A DNA stretch of 64,000 bases from Brevundimonas aurantiaca. GTDB taxonomy: Bacteria > Pseudomonadota > Alphaproteobacteria > Caulobacterales > Caulobacteraceae. The stretch's first letter is position 1; every line of letters starts with the position of its first letter. The notes under the pieces were generated by a model. That model worked only from the letters and a program-made list of their open reading frames with translations. It was not told the DNA's origin and ran no database searches. This document shows, piece by piece, positions 56,629-64,000 of the stretch. The translations under genes and the position numbers were made by a program. The DNA is taken from assembly GCF_014199955.1 (NCBI RefSeq), contig NZ_JACHOQ010000008.1:1-64000 (forward strand), given 5' to 3'.

Positions 56629-57047
56629 TCGGCGCCCTGAACCATGTCGGGGTGGCGACCCCGTCCATCGCGGACTCGATCAAACTGTATCGCGACGTGC
56701 TGGGCGCGACGAAGATCGGGGAGCCCTTCGACCTGCCCGCGCAGGGGGTGAAGGTCTGTTTCATCGACACCCCGACGGCTCAGATCGAGCTGATCGAGCC
56801 CTATGACGAGACCAGCCCCATCGTCGGCTTCCTCGCCAAGAACCCCAAGGGCGGCCAGCATCACGTCTGTTTCGAGGTCGAGGACATCCACGACGCCGTC
56901 GCCGAGATGCGGGCCAAGGGGGTGACCCTCCTGGGCACGGGCGAGCCGCGCATCGGGGCGCACGGGACGCCGGTCGTCTTCCTGCATCCGAAAGAGATGG
57001 GCGGGGTGCTGATCGAGCTGATGGAGACGCCGAAAGGCGATCACTGA
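56625..57047 (+). CDS. mce: Methylmalonyl-CoA epimerase
   Basis: A 140-residue vicinal-oxygen-chelate enzyme interconverting (S)- and (R)-methylmalonyl-CoA. Metal ligands are in LNHVGVATP (His), [13 protein letters not shown] and VLIELMETP (Glu). It overlaps the mutB stop by 4 bp and completes the propionyl-CoA to succinyl-CoA route within this unit. Confidence 0.93.
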   Translation: MIGALNHVGVATPSIADSIKLYRDVLGATKIGEPFDLPAQGVKVCFIDTPTAQIELIEPYDETSPIVGFLAKNPKGGQHHVCFEVEDIHDAVAEMRAKGVTLLGTGEPRIGAHGTPVVFLHPKEMGGVLIELMETPKGDH

Positions 57048-57116
57048 AGACCGATCACGGGTCGCTGGAGCTTTTCGCCAGCTTGACCGTTAAGGGCGTG
57101 AACAGGAGACCTGATC

Positions 57117-58022
57117 ATGACGCGCCGCCTGACCGCCCTGCTCGCCATCGCCGCCCTGACGGGCGTCTCCGCCTGTCAGCAGGCCGAGCCGGAGCAGCCG
57201 GTCGCCCCGGTCGAGGCCCAGCCCGTGCCCGCCCCGCCGGTTCCGGGCGTCGGCTACGCCTGCGAAAGCGGCGCGACGGTCGAGGCCCGCTATGCCGACA
57301 GCGCCACCGCCCAGCTGGCCTATAAGGGCCGGACCTATGATCTGCGGTCCGCCCAGGCCGCCAGTGGGGCCCGCTATGTCGGCTCCGGCGTCGAATGGTG
57401 GACCGCCACCCGTGACGGCCAGGAGACGGCCACCCTCAGCCGGCTCAGCCCGAACGACCAGGTCGGCGTGGCCGTCCTGGAACGCTGCGCCCGACCGGCG
57501 GGGACGCCGTCTCCCTTGGCCGAGGCCCAGCCGGATCCGGCGGTCACGCCGGCGCCCGGCGGGGTGCTGCCGGCCTCCACCCCCTGTAAGGGGCCGCAGC
57601 TGAAGCTCGCGACCGAGGGCGGCGACGCCGGGGCGGGCAATCGGGTGCGCAACTTCAGCCTCCAGAACATCGGCCGCCAGGCGTGCAGCCTGACCGGCTA
57701 TCCCGGCGTGACCCTGTTGGACGCGCAGGGGCGGACCCTGACCTCGATCCGCGCCGACCAGAGCCCCGGCAGCTATTTCCGCCAGGGCCAGGCTCCGACG
57801 CCGGTCGAACTGGCGCCCCAGGCCAAGGCCTATTTCGAAACCGCCTGGAACGTCATCCCCGACGAGACGATGCAGAAGACCTGTCCCAATGTGGCGAGCC
57901 TTCGGGTCACCGCGCCCGGCGACACGGCGGCAGTCAGTCTGCCCTTCGCCTTCCAGCCGTGCGGAGGCAAGATCCGCGTCAGTCCGATCAGGGCCGAGGA
58001 AAACCCCCAGGCCGCGACCTGA
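57117..58022 (+). CDS. Lipoprotein with MliC and DUF4232 domains
   Basis: A 301-residue predicted lipoprotein (AALTGVSACQQ, Cys near 20). Residues about 45-125 match the MliC lysozyme-inhibitor fold (YACESGATVEARYAD, YVGSGVEWWT). Residues about 160-295 match DUF4232 (FSLQNIGRQACSLTGYPGVTLLD). MliC proteins protect against host C-type lysozyme in the periplasm; the role of the DUF4232 part is unknown. AGGAGA lies before the ATG. Confidence 0.75.
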   Translation: MTRRLTALLAIAALTGVSACQQAEPEQPVAPVEAQPVPAPPVPGVGYACESGATVEARYADSATAQLAYKGRTYDLRSAQAASGARYVGSGVEWWTATRDGQETATLSRLSPNDQVGVAVLERCARPAGTPSPLAEAQPDPAVTPAPGGVLPASTPCKGPQLKLATEGGDAGAGNRVRNFSLQNIGRQACSLTGYPGVTLLDAQGRTLTSIRADQSPGSYFRQGQAPTPVELAPQAKAYFETAWNVIPDETMQKTCPNVASLRVTAPGDTAAVSLPFAFQPCGGKIRVSPIRAEENPQAAT

Positions 58023-58074
58023 CATCGCGTCGAGACGTCTGGAAACCCGGCCGAAATGGGCGTAGGTCGCGGCC

Positions 58075-59265
58075 ATGACCCAGAGCTTCTACGACCGCAT
58101 CGTCGGCGAACTGACCGAGATCGACGCCCAGGGCCTGACCAAGCCCGAACGTGTGATCGCCTCTCGCCAGGGGCCTGTGATTCAGGTCGGCGGGCGCGAG
58201 GTGCTGAACTTCTGCGCCAACAACTATCTGGGCCTGGCCGGCGACGAGCGGGTGACCCAGGCCGGGATCGCGGCGCAACAGAAGTGGGGGGCGGGCACGG
58301 CCTCGGTCCGCTTCATCTGCGGCACCCTGGAGATCCATAAGGAGCTGGAGGCGGCCATCGCCGGCTATCTCGGCTTTGAGGACGCCATTCTGTTCGCCGC
58401 CGCCTTCGACGCCAACGGCGGGATATTCGAGCCCCTGTTCGGCGAAAACGACGCCATCGTCTCCGACAGCCTGAACCACGCCTCGATCATCGACGGGGTG
58501 CGGCTGTGCAAGGCCAAGCGCTATCGCTTCGCCAACTCCGACATGGACGAGCTGGAGACCCGGCTGAAGGAGGCGCGCGAGGCCGGCGCCCGCGACATCA
58601 TCATCGCCACCGACGGCGCCTTTTCGATGGACGGCTATATCGCCCGTCTGAAGGACATCCGCGCCTTAGCCGACAAATACGACGCCCTGATCATGGTCGA
58701 CGACTGCCACGCGACGGGTTTCCTGGGGCCGCAGGGGCGGGGCTCCTTCGCCTATCACGGAGTCGAGGTGGACTTCGTCACCGGCACCTTCGGCAAGGCC
58801 CTGGGCGGCGCCATGGGCGGCTTCATCTGCGCCAAGAAGGCGGTGGTCGACCTGCTGAAACAGCGGGCGCGGCCCTATCTGTTCTCCAACGCCCTGTCGC
58901 CGGCGGTGTGCGGGTCTTCGCTGGAGGCGATCCGCATCGCCCAAGGGGCGGAGGGGGATGCGCTACGCACTCGTCTGTCGGCCAACGCCCATCGCTATCG
59001 CAACGCCATGGCCGATGCGGGCTTCACCCTGCTGGACGGCGAACATCCGATCATCCCGGTCATGCTGGGCGACGCCAAACTGGCCCAGGACTTCGCGGCG
59101 CGGGCGCTGGAGCTGGGCGTCTATGTGATTGGGTTTTCCTTCCCGGTCGTGCCGCGCGGCCAGGCCCGGATCCGCACCCAGATGTCGGCGGCCCATACGT
59201 TCGAACAGATCGACCGGACGGTCGAGGCGTTCACGCAGGCGGGGCGGGAGCTGGGGGTTATCTGA
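58075..59265 (+). CDS. kbl: 2-amino-3-ketobutyrate CoA ligase (glycine C-acetyltransferase)
   Basis: A 396-residue PLP enzyme of the alpha-oxoamine synthase family. NFCANNYLGLAGDERV, GTASVRFICGTLEIHKELE, SDSLNHASIIDGVRLCKA, VDDCHATGFLGPQGRG and the PLP lysine in VTGTFGKALGGAMGG are diagnostic for Kbl. It converts 2-amino-3-ketobutyrate and CoA to glycine and acetyl-CoA. It pairs with threonine dehydrogenase downstream; a 165-bp gap with a REP pair separates the two. Confidence 0.95.
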   Translation: MTQSFYDRIVGELTEIDAQGLTKPERVIASRQGPVIQVGGREVLNFCANNYLGLAGDERVTQAGIAAQQKWGAGTASVRFICGTLEIHKELEAAIAGYLGFEDAILFAAAFDANGGIFEPLFGENDAIVSDSLNHASIIDGVRLCKAKRYRFANSDMDELETRLKEAREAGARDIIIATDGAFSMDGYIARLKDIRALADKYDALIMVDDCHATGFLGPQGRGSFAYHGVEVDFVTGTFGKALGGAMGGFICAKKAVVDLLKQRARPYLFSNALSPAVCGSSLEAIRIAQGAEGDALRTRLSANAHRYRNAMADAGFTLLDGEHPIIPVMLGDAKLAQDFAARALELGVYVIGFSFPVVPRGQARIRTQMSAAHTFEQIDRTVEAFTQAGRELGVI

Positions 59266-59300
59266 CCCCTTTCTCCGTCACGCTCGGCCACATTATTCCC

Positions 59301-59402
59301 GTCATCCTCGGGCTTGTCCCGAGGATCCATAGACTCCGTCGAGGACGGTGCGCACCGGCTAAAACCGGGAGTATGGATCCTCGGGACAAGCCCGAGGATG
59401 AC
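59301..59402. repeat. 30-bp perfect inverted repeat (REP pair) between kbl and tdh
   Basis: 59301-59330 is the exact reverse complement of 59373-59402, with a 42-bp spacer; each arm is itself a palindrome with core CCTCGGG...CCCGAGG. The same family occurs at 63437 and 63793. It would form a large hairpin in a kbl-tdh transcript. Confidence 0.92.
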
Positions 59403-59430
59403 GATCTTAGAGTTTTTAGGAGACGCCGTA

Positions 59431-60483
59431 ATGGCCGAAACGATGAAAGCCCTGGCCAAGACCGGACCGGTCGAGGGCCTGGAACTGATCGACGCCCCGA
59501 TCCCCGAGGCGGGGCCGGAGGATGTGCTGATCCGGGTCCATCGCACCGCCGTCTGCGGCACCGACATCCATATCTGGAACTGGGACGAGTGGTCCCAGAA
59601 GAACGTCCCGACCCCGATGATCACCGGCCATGAGTTCGCCGGCGAAATCGTCGCCATCGGCAAGGAGGTGGATCGTCCGCTGAAGATCGGTCAGCGCGTC
59701 TCGGCCGAGGGGCATGTGATCGACCTGAACTCCGAAGCGGCCCGCGCCGGGCACTTCCACCTGGACCCGCATACGCGCGGCATCGGCGTGAACCGCCAGG
59801 GCGCCTTTGCCGAGTTCGTGGTGGCGCCGGCCTTCAACGTCATCGAACTGCCCGACGACGTGCCCTATGAGATCGGCTCGATCCTGGACCCGTTCGGCAA
59901 TGCGGTGCACACGGCCCAGCAGTTCGACCTCCTGGGCGAGGACGTCCTGGTCACCGGCGCCGGCCCCATCGGCATGATGGCCGCCGCCGTGGCCCGACAC
60001 GCCGGGGCGCGCACCGTGGTCCTGACCGACATCAACGACTTCCGGCTGGAGTTGGCGCAGAAGGTGGCGCCGGGCGTGCGCACCGTGAACACGACCAAGG
60101 AAGACATCCATGACGTCATGAAGGAGCTGGGCCTGAAGGTCGGCTTCGACGTGGCCCTGGAGATGTCGGGCTCGCCCGTCGCCTTCAAACAGTGCGTCGA
60201 CACCCTGATCATGGGCGGCGGCATGGCCATGCTGGGCATCCCCGGCAAACCCATGGAGACCGACTGGGGCGCGATCATCCTGAAGGCCCTGACGATCAAG
60301 GGCGTCTATGGCCGCGAAATGTTCACCACCTGGCGCAAGATGCTGGGCCTGCTGAAGGCCGGCCTGGACCTGAGCCCGTTGATCACCCACCGGCTGGACT
60401 ACGCCGACTATCGCCAGGGCTTCGAGGCGATGAAGTCGGGTCAGTCGGGCAAGGTGGTGCTGAACTGGGACAAGGCGGCCTAA
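59431..60483 (+). CDS. tdh: L-threonine 3-dehydrogenase
   Basis: A 350-residue zinc dehydrogenase producing 2-amino-3-ketobutyrate for Kbl. It has [50 protein letters not shown] and [11 protein letters not shown], all typical of Tdh. The four-cysteine structural zinc loop is replaced by a His/Glu-rich segment, [27 protein letters not shown] lies ahead of the start at 59431. Confidence 0.95.
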   Translation: MAETMKALAKTGPVEGLELIDAPIPEAGPEDVLIRVHRTAVCGTDIHIWNWDEWSQKNVPTPMITGHEFAGEIVAIGKEVDRPLKIGQRVSAEGHVIDLNSEAARAGHFHLDPHTRGIGVNRQGAFAEFVVAPAFNVIELPDDVPYEIGSILDPFGNAVHTAQQFDLLGEDVLVTGAGPIGMMAAAVARHAGARTVVLTDINDFRLELAQKVAPGVRTVNTTKEDIHDVMKELGLKVGFDVALEMSGSPVAFKQCVDTLIMGGGMAMLGIPGKPMETDWGAIILKALTIKGVYGREMFTTWRKMLGLLKAGLDLSPLITHRLDYADYRQGFEAMKSGQSGKVVLNWDKAA

Positions 60484-60492
60484 GGAGGCCGG

Positions 60493-60697
60493 CCCCCTCC
60501 GTCGGCTTCGCCGACACCTCCCCCAAGGGGGGAGGATTTTGGTCTCCGCCATTCGCATTCCTCCCCCTCTGGGGGAGGGGGACCGCGCGCAGCGTGGTGG
60601 AGGGGGTCTGGACGCCCCATTGACGCCTGGGATGCGGTGAAGAGCCCCTCCGTCTCTCCGCTGCGCTCCGAGCCACCTCCCCGCCAAACGGGGAGGA
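60493..60697. repeat. Three copies of a second REP family
   Basis: The 229-bp gap between tdh and the convergent transglycosylase contains three related GC hairpins: 60493-60535 and 60645-60697 on the plus strand, and 60559-60606 inverted. Shared parts are CCCCTCCGTC at one end and CACCTCCCC...GGGGAGGA at the other. They may serve as bidirectional terminators. Confidence 0.8.
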
Positions 60698-60712
60698 GAC
60701 AGGCGTTACCGC

Positions 60713-61990
60713 TCAGTTCGCCTTGCGGATCAGCTCATCCGCCAGGGCGGCGGTCAGATAGCCGTCGGCGATGCGGCCGTTGGCCAGCTGCCAGCGGCGC
60801 AGGGCCGCGCGGGTGTTGGCGCCGATCACCCCGTCCACGCCGCGGGTGTCGTAACCCAGCCGCGTCAGAGCCGCCTGGGCGCCGATCCGCTGGTCGCGCG
60901 ACAGGGAGGCGTCGTTGGGCCATGGTTTGGTCAGGCCCGGCTTGCCCATGATCCCGTCCGCCGTCAGGCCGATCGCCAGGGCGTAGGAGACCGAGTTGTT
61001 GTAGCTGCGGATCACATAGTGGTTCGGCAGGGCCAGGAAGGCCGGGCCGTTGGCCCCCTGGGGCAGGAGGATGGTCGCGTCCTCCACCGCCTCGGCGCCG
61101 TTCGGCGTGCCGCCCTGGGCCAGGCGCACGCCCTTGGCCGCCCAATAGGCCCAGTCGTGTTTGGGCCCTTCCGCCAGGGCGTAGTCGAAGCCGGCGGGCA
61201 GGACGACCTCATAGCCCCAGGTCTGGCCGCGCTTCCAGCCCGCCTGGGCCAGCAGATTGGCGGCCGAGGCCAGGGCGTCGGCGTCGTCGCCCCAGATGTC
61301 CACCTTGCCGTCGCCGTCCTGATCCACGCCCAGGCGCAGATAGTTGTCGGGCATGAATTGGGTTTGGCCCATGGCGCCGGCCCAGCTGCCCTTCAGGCCC
61401 GCGCGTTCGCGGCGGCCGTCGACGACGATGTCCAGGGCGTCCTTCAACTGGGATTCGGCCCAGTCGCGGCGGCGCCCATCATAGGCCAGGGTCGCCAGGG
61501 AGCGGATGACGTCATAGTCGCCCTGGACCTGACCGAAGGCGCTTTCCTGGGCCCAGACGCCCACCAGGATTTCGGAGGGCACGCCGAAACGCTGGACCAC
61601 CGCCCAGGGCACCCGGTCGATCCGCTGCTTGGCCTGGGCGATCCGCACCGCAGTCACGGCGTTCTGGATATAGGCGCCGGCGGGCTTGGAGAATTCCGGC
61701 TGATTCCGGTCCAGCCGCACCACGCTGGAGTCCGGCGTCAGACCGGCCAGTTCCCGCTCATAGTCGGCGCGACGGGCGCCGCCCTTGCGCGCCAGAAAGC
61801 CCTGCTTCCAGCCCTCGAACCCTTCCTGGTCATAGGCGGCGAGCGGCGGCGCCTGCGGCGTCGGCGGCGGGACCACGGCGGCGGGAACCGGATCAGGCTG
61901 CGGCGTCGGCAGGGACACCGGCGGCTCCGGCAACATGGGAGCGCAGGCCGCGACGGAGCCGATGAGGAGAAGGCGATAGGAAAAGCGCAT
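60713..61990 (-). CDS. Lytic murein transglycosylase with peptidoglycan-binding domain
   Basis: A 425-residue MltB-type lipoprotein (LLIGSVAACAP, lipidated Cys near 16), anchored after a Pro-rich linker to about residue 50. The catalytic SLT_2 domain has VGVWAQESAFGQVQGDY with the catalytic Glu, then SWAGAMGQTQFMPDNYL. The C-terminal PG_binding_1 domain is LTRLGYDTRGVDGVIGANTRAALRRWQLANG. It cleaves glycan strands in the periplasm. Confidence 0.92.
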   Translation of the reverse strand: MRFSYRLLLIGSVAACAPMLPEPPVSLPTPQPDPVPAAVVPPPTPQAPPLAAYDQEGFEGWKQGFLARKGGARRADYERELAGLTPDSSVVRLDRNQPEFSKPAGAYIQNAVTAVRIAQAKQRIDRVPWAVVQRFGVPSEILVGVWAQESAFGQVQGDYDVIRSLATLAYDGRRRDWAESQLKDALDIVVDGRRERAGLKGSWAGAMGQTQFMPDNYLRLGVDQDGDGKVDIWGDDADALASAANLLAQAGWKRGQTWGYEVVLPAGFDYALAEGPKHDWAYWAAKGVRLAQGGTPNGAEAVEDATILLPQGANGPAFLALPNHYVIRSYNNSVSYALAIGLTADGIMGKPGLTKPWPNDASLSRDQRIGAQAALTRLGYDTRGVDGVIGANTRAALRRWQLANGRIADGYLTAALADELIRKAN

Positions 61991-62172
61991 GAGATTCAGA
62001 CTACAGTCCCCGAACGGATAGGGGAAATGACATACGCGCGAAGCGGTTTCGCCGGCCCTGATCCGCCTGGGAGGAGAAAAGTCCGTCCACGGACTCCCCA
62101 ATCAGCGTTGTTAACCCTCATTTATATCGACGGAGGCGCCCGCTGCGGCGTAATGGCGCAGACTTCTCCGAC

Positions 62173-62249
62173 GGCCTGATGGCGGAGTGGCGACGCAACG
62201 GGCGTGCAAACCCGAATACCCTCCGTTCGACTCGGAGGTCAGGCCTCCA
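62173..62249 (+). tRNA. Aberrant tRNA-Cys(GCA)-like gene
   Basis: A 77-nt cloverleaf candidate with encoded CCA. The acceptor arms GGCCTGAT and GTCAGGCC pair over seven standard pairs plus one U-G, followed by TCCA. The D arm is GCG/CGC with AGTGG in the loop. The T arm is CTCCG-TTCGACT-CGGAG, canonical. The anticodon stem is only CGGG/CCCG with an eight-base loop CGTGCAAA, where GCA (62206-62208) is flanked as in tRNA-Cys (U before, AA after). Both the extra loop base and the 8-bp acceptor depart from a normal tRNA-Cys. It may be a variant, a specialised tRNA or a decaying copy. Confidence 0.6.
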
Positions 62250-62251
62250 TA

Positions 62252-62327
62252 TTTTTTGCGCTATCGCGCTTCGCGCTGCTTGAGCGCGTTTTGGGGCGCT
62301 ACCGTCCCCTTGGGCTGCTTTAGCGGG
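62252..62327 (+). repeat. Two tandem copies of a third REP family
   Basis: 62252-62288 and 62289-62327 are related units, each with GCGCTAxCG...GCTGCTT-AGCG preceded by a T-run. A third copy lies inverted at 63085-63126. The rest of the gap to rpmJ (62328-62440) shows nothing else that I recognise apart from the rpmJ leader. Confidence 0.75.
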
Positions 62328-62440
62328 TTTTCGGTCCCAAGCGGCTTGACCTTCTAAGGACCGCTCTCTATACGACCGCCTCCGCCGCGATCCGCCCGGA
62401 TCAGCGGCTTTCTTATTGGCTTCTCTCAGGACGTCCGACC

Positions 62441-62566
62441 ATGAAGGTCCGCAGCTCGCTCAAGTCCCTGAAGACCCGTCACCGCGACTGCAAGGTCGTG
62501 CGTCGCAAGGGCCGGGTCTATGTCATCAACAAGACCGACCCGCGCTTCAAGGCCAAGCAAGGCTAA
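62441..62566 (+). CDS. rpmJ: 50S ribosomal protein L36
   Basis: A 41-residue ribosomal protein: it starts [20 protein letters not shown] and ends with [12 protein letters not shown]. It keeps only one cysteine, so it is the zinc-free form common in alphaproteobacteria rather than the four-ligand zinc ribbon form. It is a single-gene unit with a strong terminator downstream. Confidence 0.95.
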   Translation: MKVRSSLKSLKTRHRDCKVVRRKGRVYVINKTDPRFKAKQG

Positions 62567-62662
62567 GCTGCGTTCGAGGCGCGCTGCTCGGCGGCGCGCG
62601 CACGCAGGTCTGCCCAAGCCGCCCAACGGGCGGTAGGGCAGGAAAAGCCCTGACGATCCACA

Positions 62663-62690
62663 GGCTGCGGATTCTGTCCGCGGCCTTTTT
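62663..62690 (+). terminator. Terminator of rpmJ
   Basis: GGCTGCGGA (62663-62671) pairs with TCCGCGGCC (62677-62685), one T-G pair included, around the loop TTCTG, and is followed by TTTTT. This is a textbook intrinsic terminator. Confidence 0.85.
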
Positions 62691-62758
62691 CGTGTTCGCG
62701 GTTGAGTCGCGCCGGACGGCGTGGTTAGCGTCCGCGCCTGATTTCTGGAGTATTCCCC

Positions 62759-63034
62759 ATGGCCGATGACGCCTCGTTCGACGGCAATCCCGACGTCCTG
62801 ACCGCAACGGCCCAGGGCCGTCTGCGCACCATCATCGAGCGGCTGGAGCGGCTTGAAGAGGACAAGCAGGCCGTCATGACCGACATGAAGGAGGTCTTCG
62901 CCGAGGCCAAGGGCGAGGGTTATGACGTCAAGGTCCTGCGCAAGGTCATCCGCATCAGGAAGCAGGACAAGGCCAAGCGCCAGGAGGAGGAGGCCATCCT
63001 GGACCTCTATCTGTCGGCCCTCGGCGAGGTCTGA
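62759..63034 (+). CDS. gapR: GapR nucleoid-associated protein (DUF2312)
   Basis: A 91-residue coiled-coil protein. TAQGRLRTIIERLERLEEDKQAV is followed by MTDMKEVFAEAKGEGYD and VLRKVIRIRKQ, all conserved in DUF2312. In Caulobacter GapR clamps overtwisted DNA as a tetramer, recruits topoisomerases and is needed for replication and cell cycle progress. The gene appears monocistronic, starting 69 bp after the rpmJ terminator. Confidence 0.93.
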   Translation: MADDASFDGNPDVLTATAQGRLRTIIERLERLEEDKQAVMTDMKEVFAEAKGEGYDVKVLRKVIRIRKQDKAKRQEEEAILDLYLSALGEV

Positions 63035-63046
63035 GGAGATTAGGGG

Positions 63047-63433
63047 CTGAAGCGCACGCCCACCGATTCGTCGAAAGGCCGGCTGTCGCGCTCAAGCAGC
63101 CCGAAGGGCGGTAGCGCCTCAAAAAAGGAGCTGCTGAGCCCTTGGGATCAGCAGCGCAAGGCCGCCCAGCGGTCTGCGCTCAATGCTCTCAAACGCGCCC
63201 GCCGCTCGGCCGAGAAGGCGGGCGTTTCCTTGTCGGAATGGGAGGGGGAGTTCCTCGATTCGGTCAGCGAGCGGGTCAAAACCCACGGCCGCGCCTTCGC
63301 CGATCCCGAGAAGGGCGCGCCCGGTCAGGCCCTGTCGGCCATGCAGGGCCGCAAGCTGAAGGAGATCGCCGCCAAGGCGAAGGGCGAAGAGCCGAAGCGG
63401 CGGTGGGGGCGGAAGCCAAAAGATATCGAATAG
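63047..63433 (+). CDS. Small basic protein with no standard start codon
   Basis: The open frame from the TAG at 63041 to the stop at 63433 contains a coherent protein (KKELLSPWDQQRKAAQRS, RARRSAEKAGVSLSEWEGEFL, VKTHGRAFADPEKG, KLKEIAAKAKGE) but no ATG or GTG. A TTG at 63230 would cut into the conserved part. CTG at 63047 has AGGAG eight bases upstream and CTG at 63131 directly follows AGGAG. The first 25 codons are made of a REP copy (63085-63126), so an insertion may have replaced the original start. I do not know the family. Confidence 0.5.
   Translation: MKRTPTDSSKGRLSRSSSPKGGSASKKELLSPWDQQRKAAQRSALNALKRARRSAEKAGVSLSEWEGEFLDSVSERVKTHGRAFADPEKGAPGQALSAMQGRKLKEIAAKAKGEEPKRRWGRKPKDIE
63085..63126 (-). 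repeat. Third-family REP copy inside a reading frame
   Basis: This is the reverse-oriented counterpart of the units at 62252-62327; read on the minus strand it gives a T-run, GGCGCTACCGCCC, TTCG and GGGCTGCTTGAGCGC. It lies at the 5' end of the frame starting at 63047. Confidence 0.75.
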
Positions 63434-63436
63434 ATC

Positions 63437-63822
63437 GTCATCCTCGGGCTTGACCCGAGGATCGGGTTGTCCGCAACTCAGAGTTGATGAGTGAGCGTCG
63501 ACCTTTCATCGCGACCTACATCGAGGCCAGCCGCCCACACGGCGTCCTCTACATCGGCATGACCTCGAACCTGTATGAGCGCGGCCATCAACACAGGAAC
63601 AGAGCGTTCGAAGGTTTCGCACGTCGCTATGGTTGCGGTCTGCTGGTCTGGTACGAGCAGTTCGAGCTGGTCACCGCCGCCATCCGCAAAGAGAAGGCGC
63701 TGAAGCGTTGGAATCGCGTGTGGAAGCTCGAGTTGATCGAGCGGACGAACCCTGAGTGGGTGGACCTTTACCCCAGTCTGTGCGGCTGGGCGCCCGATCC
63801 TCGGGTCAAGCCCGAGGATGAC
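63437..63822. repeat. 30-bp inverted repeats flanking a GIY-YIG gene
   Basis: 63437-63466 is the exact reverse complement of 63793-63822. Each arm differs from the arms at 59301/59373 by a few bases, so they are one REP family. The left arm lies 20 bp before the nuclease gene and the right arm inside its 3' part. The arrangement resembles a small mobile unit with its gene between terminal repeats. Confidence 0.85.
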
Positions 63823-63873
63823 GGTGAGGGGGGTGTGAAGGCGTTTCTGAAGCGGCTGGAAACAGGCGAGTGA
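63487..63873 (+). CDS. GIY-YIG nuclease family protein
   Basis: A 128-residue small nuclease-domain protein (COG2827/YhbQ-like). The N-terminus has ATYIEAS and GVLYIGMTSNLYERGHQHRN, covering the GIY-YIG strands and the catalytic arginine. IRKEKALKRWNRVWKLELI and NPEWVDLYP complete the domain. Residues about 103-112 (DPRVKPEDDG) are encoded by the right arm of the REP pair, so the C-terminal tail is repeat-derived. The start ATG at 63487 follows an in-frame TTG by one codon. Confidence 0.88.
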   Translation: MSERRPFIATYIEASRPHGVLYIGMTSNLYERGHQHRNRAFEGFARRYGCGLLVWYEQFELVTAAIRKEKALKRWNRVWKLELIERTNPEWVDLYPSLCGWAPDPRVKPEDDGEGGVKAFLKRLETGE

Positions 63874-63875
63874 CG

Positions 63876-64000
63876 TTCACCCCGCCTCTTTCAGCTGCCC
63901 CTCCAGCCCCTGTTCGCGAACCTTGCGGTACAGGGTCGAGCGCCCGATGCCGAGGCGGCGGGCGATTTCGCTCATATGGCCGGCGTAGACCTCGATGGCG
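63876..64000 (-). CDS. C-terminal end of an NtrC-type regulator (partial)
   Basis: Only the last 41 or so codons are in the window. They encode AIEVYAGHMSEIARRLGIGRSTLYRKVREQGL, a Fis-type helix-turn-helix that ends sigma54-dependent response regulators, followed by a short tail and TGA. The receiver and AAA+ domains would lie beyond the right edge. Confidence 0.75.

Noticed and set aside
61019-62179. Plus-strand frame opposite the lytic transglycosylase
   Set aside because: Repetitive composition, runs through the transglycosylase promoter into the tRNA-like gene.
62231-62257. A stand-alone terminator GGAGG...CCTCC plus T-run
   Set aside because: The hairpin is formed by the 3' part of the tRNA-like gene; the full cloverleaf explains more of the sequence, though the hairpin may still stop transcription.
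52881-63822. CRISPR array suggested by recurring palindromes
   Set aside because: Copies are not evenly spaced, occur in both orientations and lack unique spacers and cas genes; they are REP elements.

Overview
The window is a GC-rich bacterial chromosome segment that looks like a Caulobacterales member (Brevundimonas/Caulobacter-like). Reasons: large TonB-dependent receptors of the Caulobacter/Xanthomonas type, a GapR (DUF2312) gene, a short one-cysteine ribosomal protein L36, an NAGGN osmolyte operon, and several families of GC-rich REP palindromes. The genus is an inference; no rRNA is present.

Positions 47-21854 form a pectin/rhamnogalacturonan island. A long minus-strand operon (11679 down to 2851) encodes four enzymes of the non-phosphorylating L-rhamnose pathway, a FucP-like permease, a six-hairpin glycosidase-like protein and a Tat-exported oligogalacturonate lyase, followed by a TonB receptor whose C-terminus is broken. 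Divergently come an IclR regulator, L-rhamnose 1-dehydrogenase and L-lactate dehydrogenase, which complete rhamnose to pyruvate. Then follow pectate lyase (PL10), a FecI/FecR pair with an STN-domain TonB transducer, and pectin methylesterase.

Positions 21829-35856 hold a tight divergent cluster that I cannot assign to a described pathway: inositol-3-phosphate synthase, a histidine phosphatase, a SAM methyltransferase and a circularly permuted clan-A glycosidase on one side; a small conserved protein, two sugar-nucleotide epimerases, three glycosyltransferases, a glycosyltransferase/UDP-xylose-synthase fusion, a DUF1003 protein, a zinc alcohol dehydrogenase and a Gfo/Idh/MocA dehydrogenase on the other. 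Most genes overlap by 4 bp. It reads as synthesis of a cyclitol- and pentose-containing glycoside and is the best candidate here for an undescribed system.

Positions 35864-46954 carry an SLC13 transporter, a lipoprotein, and an osmoprotection block (MarR regulator, NAGGN amidotransferase, NAGGN synthetase, M42 peptidase, DUF1622, BCCT transporter), then a sugar oxidoreductase. Positions 46962-57047 encode propionyl-CoA to succinyl-CoA conversion (ScfR/RamB-type regulator, pccB, pccA, methylmalonyl-CoA mutase subunits, epimerase), interrupted between pccB and pccA by an AT-richer HEPN-domain gene that looks foreign. Positions 57117-64000 contain an MliC-type lipoprotein, the threonine degradation pair kbl/tdh, a lytic transglycosylase, an aberrant tRNA-Cys-like gene, rpmJ, gapR, a gene lacking a standard start codon, a GIY-YIG nuclease bracketed by a 30-bp inverted repeat, and the end of an NtrC-type regulator. 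REP elements are concentrated from 52880 onward.
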